This document shows, one piece after another, positions 36,264-47,501 of a DNA stretch of 64,000 nt. The DNA is taken from contig OX465114.1 of assembly GCA_949987565.1 (NCBI GenBank), positions 5,918,832-5,982,831 on the forward strand, read 5' to 3'. The translations under genes and the position numbers were made by a program. Source of the stretch: Luidia sarsii (Eukaryota; Echinodermata; Asteroidea; Paxillosida; Luidiidae). How positions within the stretch are numbered: the first letter of the stretch is position 1; each line of letters starts with the position of its first letter. The notes beneath the pieces were generated by a model. It was not told where the DNA came from. It searched no databases and was given only the letters and a program-made list of their open reading frames with translations.

Positions 36264-39200
36264 GTAAGTGAACATCTCTGGTGTTTTCATATTTTGTCCA
36301 AGTTGCGTTCTACCTGCCAAAGGCAAAAACTTACTTACTTGCAGCAGATAGACTGAAAAGGTAACAGGTGGTTCGATAGACCTAAATATATAAACGACTG
36401 CAGCCACGCGTCTACACATTGCTCAGTGCATCTCCTATCCATGCTATCGCCACTGATAAACAAATCAAATGTCTATTGAAATACAACATTTCTCGTGTTG
36501 ATTTGTATCACACAAAGTTTTTGTGCAGTACTCCGCGCATCACTACGTTCATTTATTAGGCATAATCGGTACATGTGCATCTATATTACAAGAGGTTTAA
36601 TGTAATATATTACAATTCCCTACATAGAGCAAGTTACATTACTAAATCAAACACACTTTGTTCATGAATAAGGGTGCATTGGAGTTGGTTTTGAAAAAAA
36701 AACCTTGAAACAGCACGTCTACATTTTTGAGATTTGCTATTTCGGTCATTTAGGTAACTATGCCGGTAAGCGGTTTGCAATAATTTCGTATCACTGTGTT
36801 TCAGGTCTACTGGAGCGCATTCGTGATAAGGAAACCGTGATCATCGCGGAGGGATATCTCTTTGTGTTTGAGACACGCGGCTACCTAACGGCCGGCTCGT
36901 TTGTTCCAGAGGTCGTGCTTGAGCATCCGGAACTGGTCCGACAACAGTATGAGGAGTTTGTCCACGCCGGAAGTGACGTAGTCTTGGCGTTAACCGTAAG
37001 GACAACACATTGAATACATATTCCAACTATCGGCTCCTTCACAGGCACGCTCACTCCTTTTTGTACATGCATGGCATGGTACTCATACTACAAACCCAAA
37101 ACAAATTACGGTCATGGTTGTTTACGTTTGACCACACCAACCCTTGTATAGATGTAATACCCCTGCCCCTATTTATTTAAGTCAAACCTGTAGCATTATC
37201 TTATATATGCCATCGCTGGTATCGTAAATGACCCTCGAGTGACCGCCGACCGGTATTTGCTTCTTCCTATTAGTACTATGCACACCGTGAAAAGATGACA
37301 CTGGTAGATAGAGAAGACGATTTAGCACAAATCAACAAGGCTGCACTGCGCATGGCCCGTGAAGTGGCTGATCAGACTGGTACCCTGATGGCGGGCAACA
37401 TCAGCAACACCAACATCCATGTGGACACCGAGCCAGATAAAAATGAAGCCAAAATATATCAGATATTCAAAGTAAGTTGGAGTCACTTCAAGGATATTCA
37501 TCGTGGGACACAACATGAATATCAAAATTCAGAGAGGTTAATGATCAACCTTTAGTCATTGGCATTTGTATTCTATAGCTGCACGTGTTTATGCAATGTT
37601 TTAAAAAGAAACAAAAATTCCTCTAGGTTAGGGAGAAATGTCCACGAAGGAGAAACTGCAGCTACACAGAAAAATACACAACTTCATACAAATAAAATAT
37701 AGCACAATTTTCAGGAAAAGGGCTTCCCTTCCATGTAATATGTAAAATGTAATATACATGTAGAGCGTTTTTATTTTTTTCTTGAGTAAAACAAACAAAG
37801 GAAAAACTGACTGGGAACTTTTGAACAAATTGGGCAAAAAAGGCAAAGACAAAGTTTTCTTTACCACTTTTTCAAATTATTTCATAAGTAATAATTATGA
37901 ATATTCACATATACTCCTTGGTAGGATTGCATAGATAGTTTAATAGGATTATTCATGCTTCAAAAGCCCTCGTAAAATGTGTAAACACAAGAGGGTTCTT
38001 CACAAACAAGTGCGCTGACATTTATATTCTTTTTCGTTTTGGAAATAAACTCTTCATCTATTCATGATGAGTATTTACACATTTGCTACACTTTAAGGCA
38101 GTGAAAAGATATGGACGCAATATAAAAAAAACCGGCATCGACAATATTCTGAAATAACGATACCTACACACCTCCAACCAAACAAAATATGACTCCATAC
38201 GTTGTCATTATCCCGATAGCTTAATACGATTTGTACCTTTTGTATATTTTGATGACAGGAGCAGATAGAATGGGCCGTAGATGCTGGAGCCGATTTCATC
38301 GTGGCAGAAACTTACGACACCTTCGGTGAAGCGCTAATTGCTACCAAGGCATGCAAGGATGTTGCTAAGGGTTGGTTACAATTCAATTTTATAAATGGAC
38401 TAAATGCTTGAGCAGCTGTACAACATCAAAAAGGCACTAGAGGTGTTGTCTGTCTAAGACAGAACAAACGGCTTTTCCTATGCTTTTCCTATGCTGATAG
38501 GACAACTATACATTTTTACAGCGCATAAAACTTATATCACAGTTAGCAAATTCAACCTGCGCTTTGACAGCAGAGTTACGCATGCGCATGAAAATGACCT
38601 GACACACAGCGAAGATGACGGCGGTTTTTCCGATTGCGCAACATGTGAGGAAATTCACCAGGCTGCATGCAGCGTACGTTCTTTGATGCCGGGCACAAAA
38701 TGTATGCACAAAATCTATGGTACAATATTCAAAACTTCATAATAATTCGAAACAATAGTCGATCGGTTCCAATATTTAGATTTTGGGTGTGTGCCTAAAT
38801 AACTAACTGCCCACCAAGTTTCAAGGTCATTGGCAAATGGCTAATATGTATTTTAAAATCTCGCATTTTGATGACGACATAATTGCGTCATGACATTTTG
38901 GCCCCGATAAATGAAAAAAATCTCGCTCCGTTAGCCGAATATCGTCAACTAAATGTGAACATCTGAAAACTTAATGGCCTCATTAATATTCACGAGATGA
39001 TGTCACGATCACATGATGGCAATTTTTGGAAACACCTTTTTCCAACTAAGATATAGTGCAAAATTGAAACCAAACAAAAATTCCATTTTGCTTATAATGG
39101 AGTTGGAAAATTTGCCTTTTAAAAGCGTTGTCACGTGACACATGATGAGGTAATATTAGCATCATTGTGCGCGACACTAAGACATCAGGGACAATGTTTT

Positions 39201-42200
39201 GACCAAGTTTGGTTAAGAACAGTCTTTCCATATTGCTAAAAAAACCTGATTAGAATGCACCCGTGCTTTGTCTATGGGATTTATCGGCTGAAGAAGAGGA
39301 AGTGGAAGAAGAAACTAGAGGTCTATGTCTGTTGTCAGAACAGAGCAAAGGGCTTTTTTCGCTTTCTTTATAATTTTGACTTCTTTCCAATGCAATGGTC
39401 AAAGGACCATCAGACAACCTTTTTATGAATAACTATAGAGGGCGTTCAACGTCCATGGATGTTGGTTGGGAAACATATTGACTGCGCCACTGAGGGACTT
39501 AAATGCAACAATACAAATTTACAGCGCCTAAAAGTAACTGAAAGTTACCAAATTCAACCTGGGCTTTGACAACCGAGGCACGCATGCGCGTGAAAATGAC
39601 CTGACACCGAGCGAAGATATAACAACGGTTTTCATGTGCGCAACATGCGAGGATATTTGCTGGCTGCAGCGTACCATCCGGATACGTTCTTCGCTAGACT
39701 GGATTCGCGTTGATAAAGGCTCGTTTTCACGGAGCAAGCGAACTATTTGTGAAGGAGGCAACTGTCTAAAAACGACAACGGCCGAAAATCCGGTCTGTCA
39801 ATGATTCCACATTGCAGTTTGGCTTTTTAGGCCTAAATGGTTGTCACGTTACCATCCAAGTTCCAACCAAAAACAGTCAGGGTAAAAAAGAAGAAATACA
39901 CATTTTTATTTTATACTGGGTTAAGGCCCTATTCACATTGTTTTTATTGAATTTGTGAAGGACGAAAAAAAACCGACATCACCGGGATTCGAACCCATGC
40001 CCTCCATGCCTACCCCGAAACACACACACATTATTTTGTGCACGAAGTCGAGGGAACTTCAAAAATTCATAATTCGAAACACGGGTCAATCAACTCCAAA
40101 CTTCAGATTTTGGAATTAGTAGGTCGATAACTAATTGCACACCAAATTTAAGGTCATTGGTCAATGTCATTTAAAAAAACATGCATTTGATGACATCATG
40201 ATTACGTCATGTTATTTTGGCCACGGAAGGTGTTTCTAGATGACATTCCCAATAGGTATAAAACAAAAAATGAAAAAAAAAATCTCGCTGTTGTCCAAAT
40301 AGGCTTAATTGAATGTGAACATCTGAAAATTTCATGACCTCATTAATATTCATGAATGACGTCAAAGTCAAATGATGGCAATTTTTGGAAACACCTTTTC
40401 CCAACTTAGATACATGCCAAGTATGGATCCCATCCGAATTAGGATTGCGTCATAATTTGCAATATGAAATTTGCCTCTTCAAGGCGCTGCCATCAACTCG
40501 TCATTGTGCGACTGTAACGACTAAGTCTATGCCAAGTTTCGATAATTTCCGACAAAGTTTACTGGCAAGGTGACATGCAGAACAAACATGTACAATGTCT
40601 ATGGGATTTTTTGCAAAAAAGAAACAGAAAGAAAAAAATCAGAACAAAAAGAAAGGCAAAAATATGCCTTTACCGTCTCAACGGAAAAGCCCCCAAAAAT
40701 CAGACCAAAAAATGTCTTTTCCGTTGAGACGGAAAAGCCAAAAAACAAGCAGCTGACTCATGTTCTGCGTATCAGCAATCATACCGCACGAGTTATCCAA
40801 TACTTAGGCGGTCCCATCCTAAACTGTCAATTCCAATAAGAAGCATTTAAATTCTATCATAAATTAGAAATCAACTATTCCGAAGACTATCCCTTAGTAT
40901 CATTCAGCAGTTCGAGAATACAGTTTTGCGTTTTGTAGAGCCGTACACAATTTATCAAAGGCAATAGAACTTGAGAAAGTTGCAAAACCTAAGTGAATGA
41001 ATTGGCCTATGTCGTCAATACACCGATCCAGTAGGGCACGCCCACCATAGCAACGGCCAAGCAACCGCGCACATGCGCACAGCATATCACCATCGCCCAT
41101 ACGCCATGGGTGTCCACTCCACTGCACGCCCGCAACCACCGAAAGCACTTCTCTCCGTTGGACGTTGGTTTGGGAAAAGGCCAAAAATGTCCACTCTTGC
41201 CAGGGTATCGAGAGTCAGAATGGCAATGAAAATTTAAACACCCCTTGACCATGATTAAGGATAAAACTCGGGTTTGTAAAGGAATTACCTGGTACATACG
41301 AAACAAAAGTAAACACAACAAAAAGTGTGAAGTGAAGAATACAAAATCTAAATCGTTTTGTCGGACAAAATGGCAGCAATTTGTCGGACCTTAAATCGCG
41401 CGTTGTGATTGGTCAATTTGTGAAGGGGCGTGGCCTACTGAATCGGTGTATTGTCGTACATCATTTCTTTCCCATGTACAACCGTACCCTAAGAATAAGT
41501 TTATTTCGCTTTGTAGGTAGACCAATAATAAAACTCTTCACGGTTACAGATATCCCTTGCGTGGTCACTCTAGCAGCCCAGCAAAATAAAGCAGACGGTG
41601 AACCTGCCACTGTGGATGGAGTAGAGTACTGTGAGGCACTGAGGCGCCTTGCAGAGGCAGGAGCTGATGTGGTGGGATTTAACTGCGCAAGAGGCCCGGC
41701 TACCATGCTGCCTCTACTTGAACGAGCAGTTAAAGTCTGTAAGGTGAGTCTGCGATGAACACACCCTCGTAATGAGAAAGTCAGCTGACATCTCGATGAC
41801 GACATCACCATGATGCATGCATCGTCACTGGTACATGTATTTTTGTCTCCTTGTGCTGCACAAAAAATGACTGAACATTCAGTTAACGTGGTATAAAAAC
41901 TATACATGATTGAAGACTACTGTTATTTTGTTTCTATGATCATCGAGTTCAACCTTAAAGGATTCGTGTATTTGCTACTTGCTAGTGTGATGCTACCAAA
42001 GTGGGCCACTTTCTGGTATGCAAGAACAAGAGGTACCACAAGTTCTCTCATACTTACAGTATAATGTACATTGACACCATTGCTAGCGGGATATAGGCTA
42101 CCTAATGCAACCAACAGGGCGACGAACGTACATATGAGGCCCATTTTTCGAGGCGAACATTTTCATCAGAAAGTGTCTAAAAAGTGCAGTTAGGTTATAC

Positions 42201-43022
42201 CAACAAGGACAAATGCAGTGGAGCAGACCCACGTGGTACATGTGCATGGAATAGTTAGTTCACTATCAATGAGGAATGAGCTATATCATAGGCCTATACA
42301 AAATATTATTACTGTAAATATACACAGAGTTCTAAGATGTGCTAAATAATATTAAACCATTTCACGCATATTGTATGAAATCTATTGGTTCAATACAGGC
42401 GCCTATTGCCGCAGTTCCCGTTGTGTATCGTACCACAGAGGAGAATCCAAACTTCATCTCCTCTAAAGATCCCATTTCGGGTACGTATACTAAACCTGCA
42501 TGGAAAGAGGCTTATCCTGACATCTTAACATTTTCTTGACAGTGATTTATAACCACATCTTCTTGAATCAACAACTCCAGGACAGAAGGGTTCGTTCCTT
42601 AAAAGGAATGCTTATAAAATATATTACATAATTACTACGCGCAAGTACACTGAATGACAAGTATTATTGTCTTTCATCAAAACGTATTCACTAATTGCTC
42701 ATTCATTATATTCTATGTCTGTCCAATTTTAGGTGAACCTCTTTTCCCACTGGATCTCGATTGTGTGAAATGCAGTCGTAAAGATGTCCATGAGTTTGGT
42801 CTTCGCATGAAGGAGTTAGGCATTCAGTATGTGGGATTGTGTTGTGGTAACTCAGCTCATTATACACGGAGTCTAGCTGAGAGTCTGGGTAGGAAACCCC
42901 CTGCCTCTCGCTACACGCCTAACCTAAACAAGCATTGGCTTCTGGGTAAAGACGACAAGTTGGCTAACTTGGGGCAGAGCGAAAAGGCAAAGTATGGCAA
43001 AATAAAGGTTCTAGACGAGTAA
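36239..43022 (+). CDS. BHMT: Betaine-homocysteine S-methyltransferase-like protein, 7 coding exons, 363 aa
   Basis: Seven exons join in phase from ATG 36239 to TAA 43020-43022 and give an uninterrupted 363-residue protein of the pfam02574 homocysteine S-methyltransferase family (a zinc-dependent TIM barrel transferring a methyl group to homocysteine; BHMT uses betaine, in cytosol). The zinc ligands are present: Cys221 (GFNCARGP) and Cys304-Cys305 (GLCCG), equivalent to BHMT Cys217, 299 and 300. Tyr74 and Glu155 match BHMT Tyr77 and Glu159. The N-terminal motif is AEGY rather than DGG, as in the invertebrate BHMT-like branch. It is shorter than mammalian BHMT (about 406 aa) and lacks most of the C-terminal extension. 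Donor substrate cannot be read from sequence. An untranslated upstream exon is likely. ATTAAA at 43219 is a candidate polyadenylation signal. Confidence 0.93.
36805..36995 (+). CDS. BHMT: BHMT-like exon 2
   Basis: Encodes [37 protein letters not shown] and [15 protein letters not shown]. Acceptor GTGTTTCAG, donor GTAAGG in phase 0. The AEGY motif and RGY are family hallmarks around the homocysteine site. Confidence 0.92.
37274..37471 (+). CDS. BHMT: BHMT-like exon 3
   Basis: Encodes [35 protein letters not shown] and a tail ending KIYQIFK. 66 codons, phase 0 to 0, acceptor CCTATTAG, donor GTAAGT. Confidence 0.92.
38259..38370 (+). CDS. BHMT: BHMT-like exon 4
   Basis: Encodes [20 protein letters not shown] and [16 protein letters not shown]. 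Acceptor TTGATGACAG; the donor GTTGGT is weak but keeps the phase (1) needed by exon 5. Confidence 0.9.
38745..39365 (-). repeat. Hairpin-headed repeat, reversed copy in BHMT-like intron 4
   Basis: Reverse complement of the 33075-33850 body: shared GGTCATTGGCAAATG, CTCATTAATATTCACGAG, CACCTTTTTCCAACTAAG. It ends at the CTGTTGTCAGAACAG start motif (~39330). The tRNA-like end is missing. Confidence 0.65.
39960..40740 (-). repeat. Hairpin-headed repeat, reversed full-length copy in BHMT-like intron 4
   Basis: Begins with the reversed B-box-like GGGATTCGAACCC end, runs through CTCATTAATATTCATGAATG, and finishes in two copies of a different hairpin, CTTTTCCGTTGAGACGGAAAAG-like (40670-40740), replacing the AGCTTTTTCGC hairpins of the 33-kb copy. 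Confidence 0.62.
41009..41460. mobile_element. Short inverted-repeat element just upstream of BHMT-like exon 5
   Basis: TGTCGTCAATACACCGATCC, then AGTAGGGCACGCCC, at 41009-41043 is mirrored at 41425-41460 (GGCGTGGCCTACTGAATCGG, then TGTATTGTCGTACA). Inverted arms about 33 bases. No coding content. Confidence 0.55.
41550..41743 (+). CDS. BHMT: BHMT-like exon 5 (zinc Cys221)
   Basis: Encodes the split Asp then [32 protein letters not shown] and [14 protein letters not shown]. Start set at the GGTTACAG acceptor, since it gives phase 1 and the family reading KDIPCVVTL. An upstream TTTGTAG would insert residues. Donor GTGAGT. Confidence 0.9.
42399..42480 (+). CDS. BHMT: BHMT-like exon 6
   Basis: Encodes [19 protein letters not shown] and ISSKDPIS, the family's API-A-PV-YRTT segment. 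Acceptor CAATACAG, donor GTACGT in phase 1. Confidence 0.9.
42733..43022 (+). CDS. BHMT: BHMT-like exon 7 (zinc Cys304-Cys305)
   Basis: Encodes [50 protein letters not shown] and the C-terminus ending KIKVLDE. Acceptor CCAATTTTAG. Confidence 0.93.
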
Positions 43023-43230
43023 ACGAGAATACGGGATGAAGCTTTTTCATGCTTATCATGACACAAAATAATTTGTTCTGGTAGTGAAAATGGTCCACGT
43101 CATGGTAGTAAAACTGAAGTATGGACAAATCCGAAGTTACAAACAACATCTATAGAGAATTTCAGAGGAATCTTGAAAGCCACCTGATGAATTACTACGA
43201 TTACAATTCAGAAGGAATATTAAAGTATTG
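43023..43230 (+). other. BHMT-like 3' UTR with ATTAAA at 43219
   Basis: ATTAAA at 43219-43224 is followed by a T/G-rich stretch (TCCCTGTTGTG), suggesting a short 3' UTR of ~200 bases. Confidence 0.5.
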
Positions 43231-43643
43231 TCCCTGTTGTGTTTTCTTTATTTTATGTTTGTAATTATGTATTTGGTCATTTTGGTGCCTTCTAATCGTT
43301 ATTATTTTGAATCAATGTACAGCGGACTGAAAACTGCGCATTGTAAGTGAATTCATAATACATTGAACAAGTCATAACTAGTATCATTGAAGGAAAACAA
43401 TCCGGAAGCGCTATCTCTCTCATTATTAGGTTAACGCCAAGAATACTTCTTAGTTTGAATGTCAAGTATGTACTTTATATATCATAAACTATTAAAACTT
43501 TTCATAAGGCATCGGGGCAAACCCTTATTGAATTACATTCTCCTCGACGCAAACATCATGTTAATTTAATCTATGAATTTGTATGATGCAACGCGGTACC
43601 CGCAGCAATATGCATTATTAAAATCCGCCAAACGACCTCCACC
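43231..43643. other. Intergenic, nothing recognised
   Basis: AT-rich low-copy DNA without visible genes or repeats. Confidence 0.4.
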
Positions 43644-43714
43644 AGCTCGGTGGTCAAGTGGTTGGGACGTCTGCACTAGAAACAGGAGTCGCGGGTTTCA
43701 ACCCCGCCCGAGCT
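43644..43714 (+). repeat. tRNA-Ser-like sequence (relic or SINE head)
   Basis: A perfect 7-bp acceptor stem (AGCTCGG / CCGAGCT), a D-arm-like GTCAAGTGGTTGGGAC, an anticodon loop CTAGAAA that would carry AGA, and a perfect T stem (GCGGG / CCCGC). The anticodon stem does not pair properly and the T loop has T in place of the conserved C, so a working tRNA gene is unlikely. It is probably a SINE head or a tRNA pseudogene. Confidence 0.5.
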
Positions 43715-43895
43715 GCCCGAATTTTTCAGCAGCCATCGGGCAAAGCACTAAGCACTCAGTGCTTATCACGTCGAGCAAGACAAACATTCATCGAGTCTTA
43801 TAAACTTACATGACCAGTAGGCCTATTGATGCAGTCCTGCTACCAAATACACAACTGAATAATGACTGCACAACATAATGTGAATGCTATATTCT

Positions 43896-44043
43896 CTTTG
43901 ACTGGGACGAGACCTCTGCTTTTGCGTAACAGTCCTTGGCTTGGATGGTGGCCTTCCCAAATAGTCAACTAATCTTTACGTCATGGAAGCGCCAGTCAGA
44001 AGCATTTAAACAATAACTGCCGTACATGTCTTCAACAATTTCC
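43896..44043 (-). repeat. SINE fragment, same family as the CTBS intron copy
   Basis: The reverse complement shares ATGCTTCTGACTGGCGC, TAGTTGACTATTTGGGA and GCAGAGGTCTCG...CCAGTCAAAG with 26960-27105. Confidence 0.6.
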
Positions 44044-45279
44044 AAGTCCGGCTTTCCTTTATTTTTTTGTTTGACGATATAATCTTATCTATCAATAAAC
44101 TTGTGTAGGAAGTCTTAATGCAGAATAATTGGTAAAAAATACGAACAAATTAATAGTTTGTGACTACAATAAACTTGTGAAATTTCTGTCACGTGGAGGA
44201 TAAATAAGATTTATTGATTATAAAGGAATATTATAGTAGGTGTTTTACCCTATATGTTGTCGTAGTTGGAACGTAATTCTATTTAGCAGGATGATTGTGT
44301 TTTCAAAATGTAAGTTTGTTTGTTTGGATAATTAAAGAGCAATTGAAATAGTTCGCTATATAAGGCACGCGAATTACTTATGAGTATCTTGGTTGTGGAT
44401 GTATTTACATGTTTCATATGTTATCACCAACCACTCAAAATATTTTGATTCATATGGGGATTGGGGAAAACGCTTACCAAATTTTTTACCACGATGACAT
44501 TCGTCAGAATGAGATTCAATAAGGTTTGCATTCACTGAAATGCTTTCGGGTCTAACTCTAAGTGCTTGTGTTTATTGGCCAATCTTAAGCCAAGAAAAAC
44601 AGAACGAGACCCAGGAAACAAACAGGGGACATATTGTCGTTCACTATAAGAAAATCTGTCCTTTCGCAAAACGGGGTTCTTTCCTAGGCACGACATGGTC
44701 CTCTATCTGGCCAACTGTTACGTGCGAATAATTTTCTTGTCACAAAGCTGTACATGTACTTACCCAGGTAAGTGTTTACCCGGGTAGTTATCTGCACCTG
44801 GGTGAAAAGTAACCCGGAGAATCCCCGCAATTCAGCTTACCCGCTTGCTGCGTACCCGGGTAAAGTTGTGACAGCATTCACACTATCGAAGCGCGCACGC
44901 GGAGAATGTGCATTGCTTGACATCTGCCCTCCCACAATCCCAGTTTTTTGTTCGTTTGGATGAAGTTTTATCAGTATCAGTTTTACTGGTCGTCTGCGAC
45001 ATTGTCCTGAGTGTCGATCGCAAAATGCTGGAATAAAATTTCACGCGGATGCGTGGTTGTTGCGGTCAAGATTGGAGCCCTGTAATTCGTGTTACAAACA
45101 AAACAATACGAGTTATCGGCTTTGTATAATAAGTGGGCGGAAACCTGCTTCAACAGGCAATACGTCATTGCAGTCCAATCTGCGCAGTGAGAAATGACGT
45201 CATGCCATAACGGTTTACTTCCTCATCTTCGCTGAGCGCGCTGACAGCTCAACGAAGTTAAGCGGGTCGAGCATTCACA
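44044..45279. other. Low-copy flank before array 2
   Basis: No gene seen. Two palindromic TACCCGGGTA words (44777-44786, 44853-44862) lie in a stretch rich in ACCCGG/ACCTGG. From 44880 to 45270 it is GC-richer with several CpG words and TGACGTCA-like sites. Confidence 0.4.
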
Positions 45280-46154
45280 TTCCAACTACAAACCCAGGTT
45301 TATGGATTAAGCATATTAAAAATATAAGAATGAGCAACAAAAAACCTACACAAAAAATGAGAATACGGCAGAGAAAACAAATAAATAGAACCCGACCTTC
45401 ATCTTCCGGTTGTACAGTACAGTATTGCGAATACGGCCCGACTGTGGTACGCGACGTGAGCATTACTACTTGTATCGCGCCGAAGTTGGTGTGGTTCGCA
45501 TTCGAGCACGAAAAACGCCTTGTACTGTACTTTACATGTTGATACCGTACATGTAAACAAAATAATACAAAATAAAACCACTAACGTGAAAACGTGCAAA
45601 ATCACGTACTTTACACATTGTATTTTTATATTTTATTCCTATAAGACAATTCTAATTGCTTAAACTGCTTCAATCGGCGCGATACAAAATATTGTAACAA
45701 AAACGTTCGACGCTCCACGCTTTACCTCCTATTCGAGGAGCCCGGAAGTCAGGAATCTCGCGGTAACACGTATATTCTCGAGGCCAACTTACACGGTCTA
45801 TAGTCGTTGGGACTTTTTGATAAGGATATAAGTAGATGGTACACACCTGCAAATCAGTTTCAATATTTTCCCAGAGTATTTTGAGGCCAAACAGGTCTGA
45901 CTGGATAGTTCATGACGTCAGAGCAAACCAGAGTCGCTGACCTGTGCCAAACCTGTACTCACAACTGTGCGGAGTGGGGCTCTATGGAGGCTACTCAACA
46001 GATTGTAGAAATGGGGCTCAAAGGTTTCAAGTTTTATCGAAATCATGAGGCTGGTGGCTTGAAATGCTTCTCTATTAATTTTGACTGCGGATGTGACCTG
46101 AAAATGAGCAGCAATTCAATTTGGGAAAAGTCACGTTTTGGGATGTTTTTTTGA
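45280..46154 (+). repeat. Block X, first copy (left-truncated at array 2 edge)
   Basis: Matches the copies in the two long units from CCAACTACAAACCC onward. It includes the CCCGACCTTCATCTTCCGG and CTCCTATTCGAGGAGCCCGG stretches and ends in GGGAAAAGTCACGTTTTGGG. It jumps at 46154 straight into the AT-rich segment before R2, lacking the plus-strand SINE. Confidence 0.75.
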
Positions 46155-47462
46155 CAAGACAAGACAAAGTGCAATCGATCGTATTCCTGACCAATGGCCC
46201 AAAAGCGAACTAATTCACTATTTATATTTATATTTATTTCATTTTTCGGGATACATGTACAGCATTCACATCACAGCACACTCAAGTAAGAATAAAATGG
46301 AAAACAGAAATAAATCAATTAATAATAAAAAATAAAAAAATAAAAACACACCCCAACACAATAACAAACAACAAACAAACAACATCCCTCCAAACTACGT
46401 CAACAAAAAACAAGTAAAAATCAAGTTGAATCATTTCGTTTACGGGAGTCTCGCATTTTCGGTGGAAATTGTTCCCTGAAACTTTACAAGTATAGAGAGT
46501 TGATGAGAAGGGAAACGTATTCGTGGATCATGTATCAAAACGAAATAATCTGAATTTTTTTTTTGTAGTGAGGGCGCTATTCCGGGCTAACGGTCAAGCT
46601 TCCGCCAACTTGTTGGGGTGTCATCCGTCGCACACAGAATAATATAGTCCGCGTTAGTGGAGAAATAATGGGTCGTACTGTTAATTCTTTTCATTTTGAT
46701 TTCGTAATATTATTAGAAAATTGTAGTTATACGGACTGTTCCTGGGGGAAATAAACCGAAAGGGATTGGCGAATGCGGTTATTGATCTTTTTCATTTCAC
46801 AAATAAACGTGGGGCGGATTAATTCGAAAACAACGGTTAGGGTAACGGTGCTGGATTTCTTGGAAAGATGTATGCCGAGGCGATGGTAGGAAAATTACGG
46901 TAACTCTAGTAGTCCAGGCCTTATATCTACAAGGATCTTTGTGACGCATCCGTGTACTTCCACAGAAAAATTGGGCCACATTTCAAGTCCGACATGCCCC
47001 AATTTACACCAATACCGGGTTGTCTTAAGCTTCACTTATTCTACAATATATCAGTTAATTAGACTCCGATGGCCCCTGATTCAAAAAAGAGCTGTGGATC
47101 CACACTTTATGATAATCAGCGGCGGAGCCATCTTGAAATGAATTAGTGCGATGAAACCATGCTGCTCTATGAACAATGAAAAAGCAGAATCAAGTGCATG
47201 AAAATCTTGGCCGGGCGGTTAAGAATTTGCAACTTGTCCAATTTCCGGACATTACAAATTTGAGAAATGACATCCGCATCGAGAAGTTTGTAATAGTTTT
47301 AGACATTTCGTGAAATTTGAGACCTCAAAAATCTGCCGTTTTAGAGAAAAGAGAAAAATTCTTGAATTGTCGAAGATCGCTTTCCTTTGAGTTCCTTCCG
47401 GCAAACACCGCCCTCTATAGGTATGTCTGATAAGGGGTAGCTTTTAATTTCGTTGCCACAAA

Positions 47463-47501
47463 TGACTTAGTGTGCTGCATAGGATGCAGCACACTAAGTC
47501 A
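47463..47501. repeat. Perfect 39-nt hairpin
   Basis: Identical to the perfect copies at 14106 and 23959. Confidence 0.85.

Larger units (their letters stand above)
38371..41549 (+). other. BHMT-like intron 4, repeat-rich (3.2 kb)
   Basis: By far the longest intron of the gene (the others are 0.25-0.8 kb). It was enlarged by two reversed hairpin-headed repeats and an inverted-repeat element; no exon-like segment was seen in it. Confidence 0.7.

Noticed and set aside
43644..43714. Functional tRNA-Ser gene
   Set aside because: The anticodon stem does not pair properly and the T loop departs from the conserved pattern; better explained as a relic or SINE head.
44777..44862. Paired TACCCGGGTA palindromes as an operator or MITE
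   Set aside because: Only two short palindromes in a biased stretch; no matching ends or duplication could be found.
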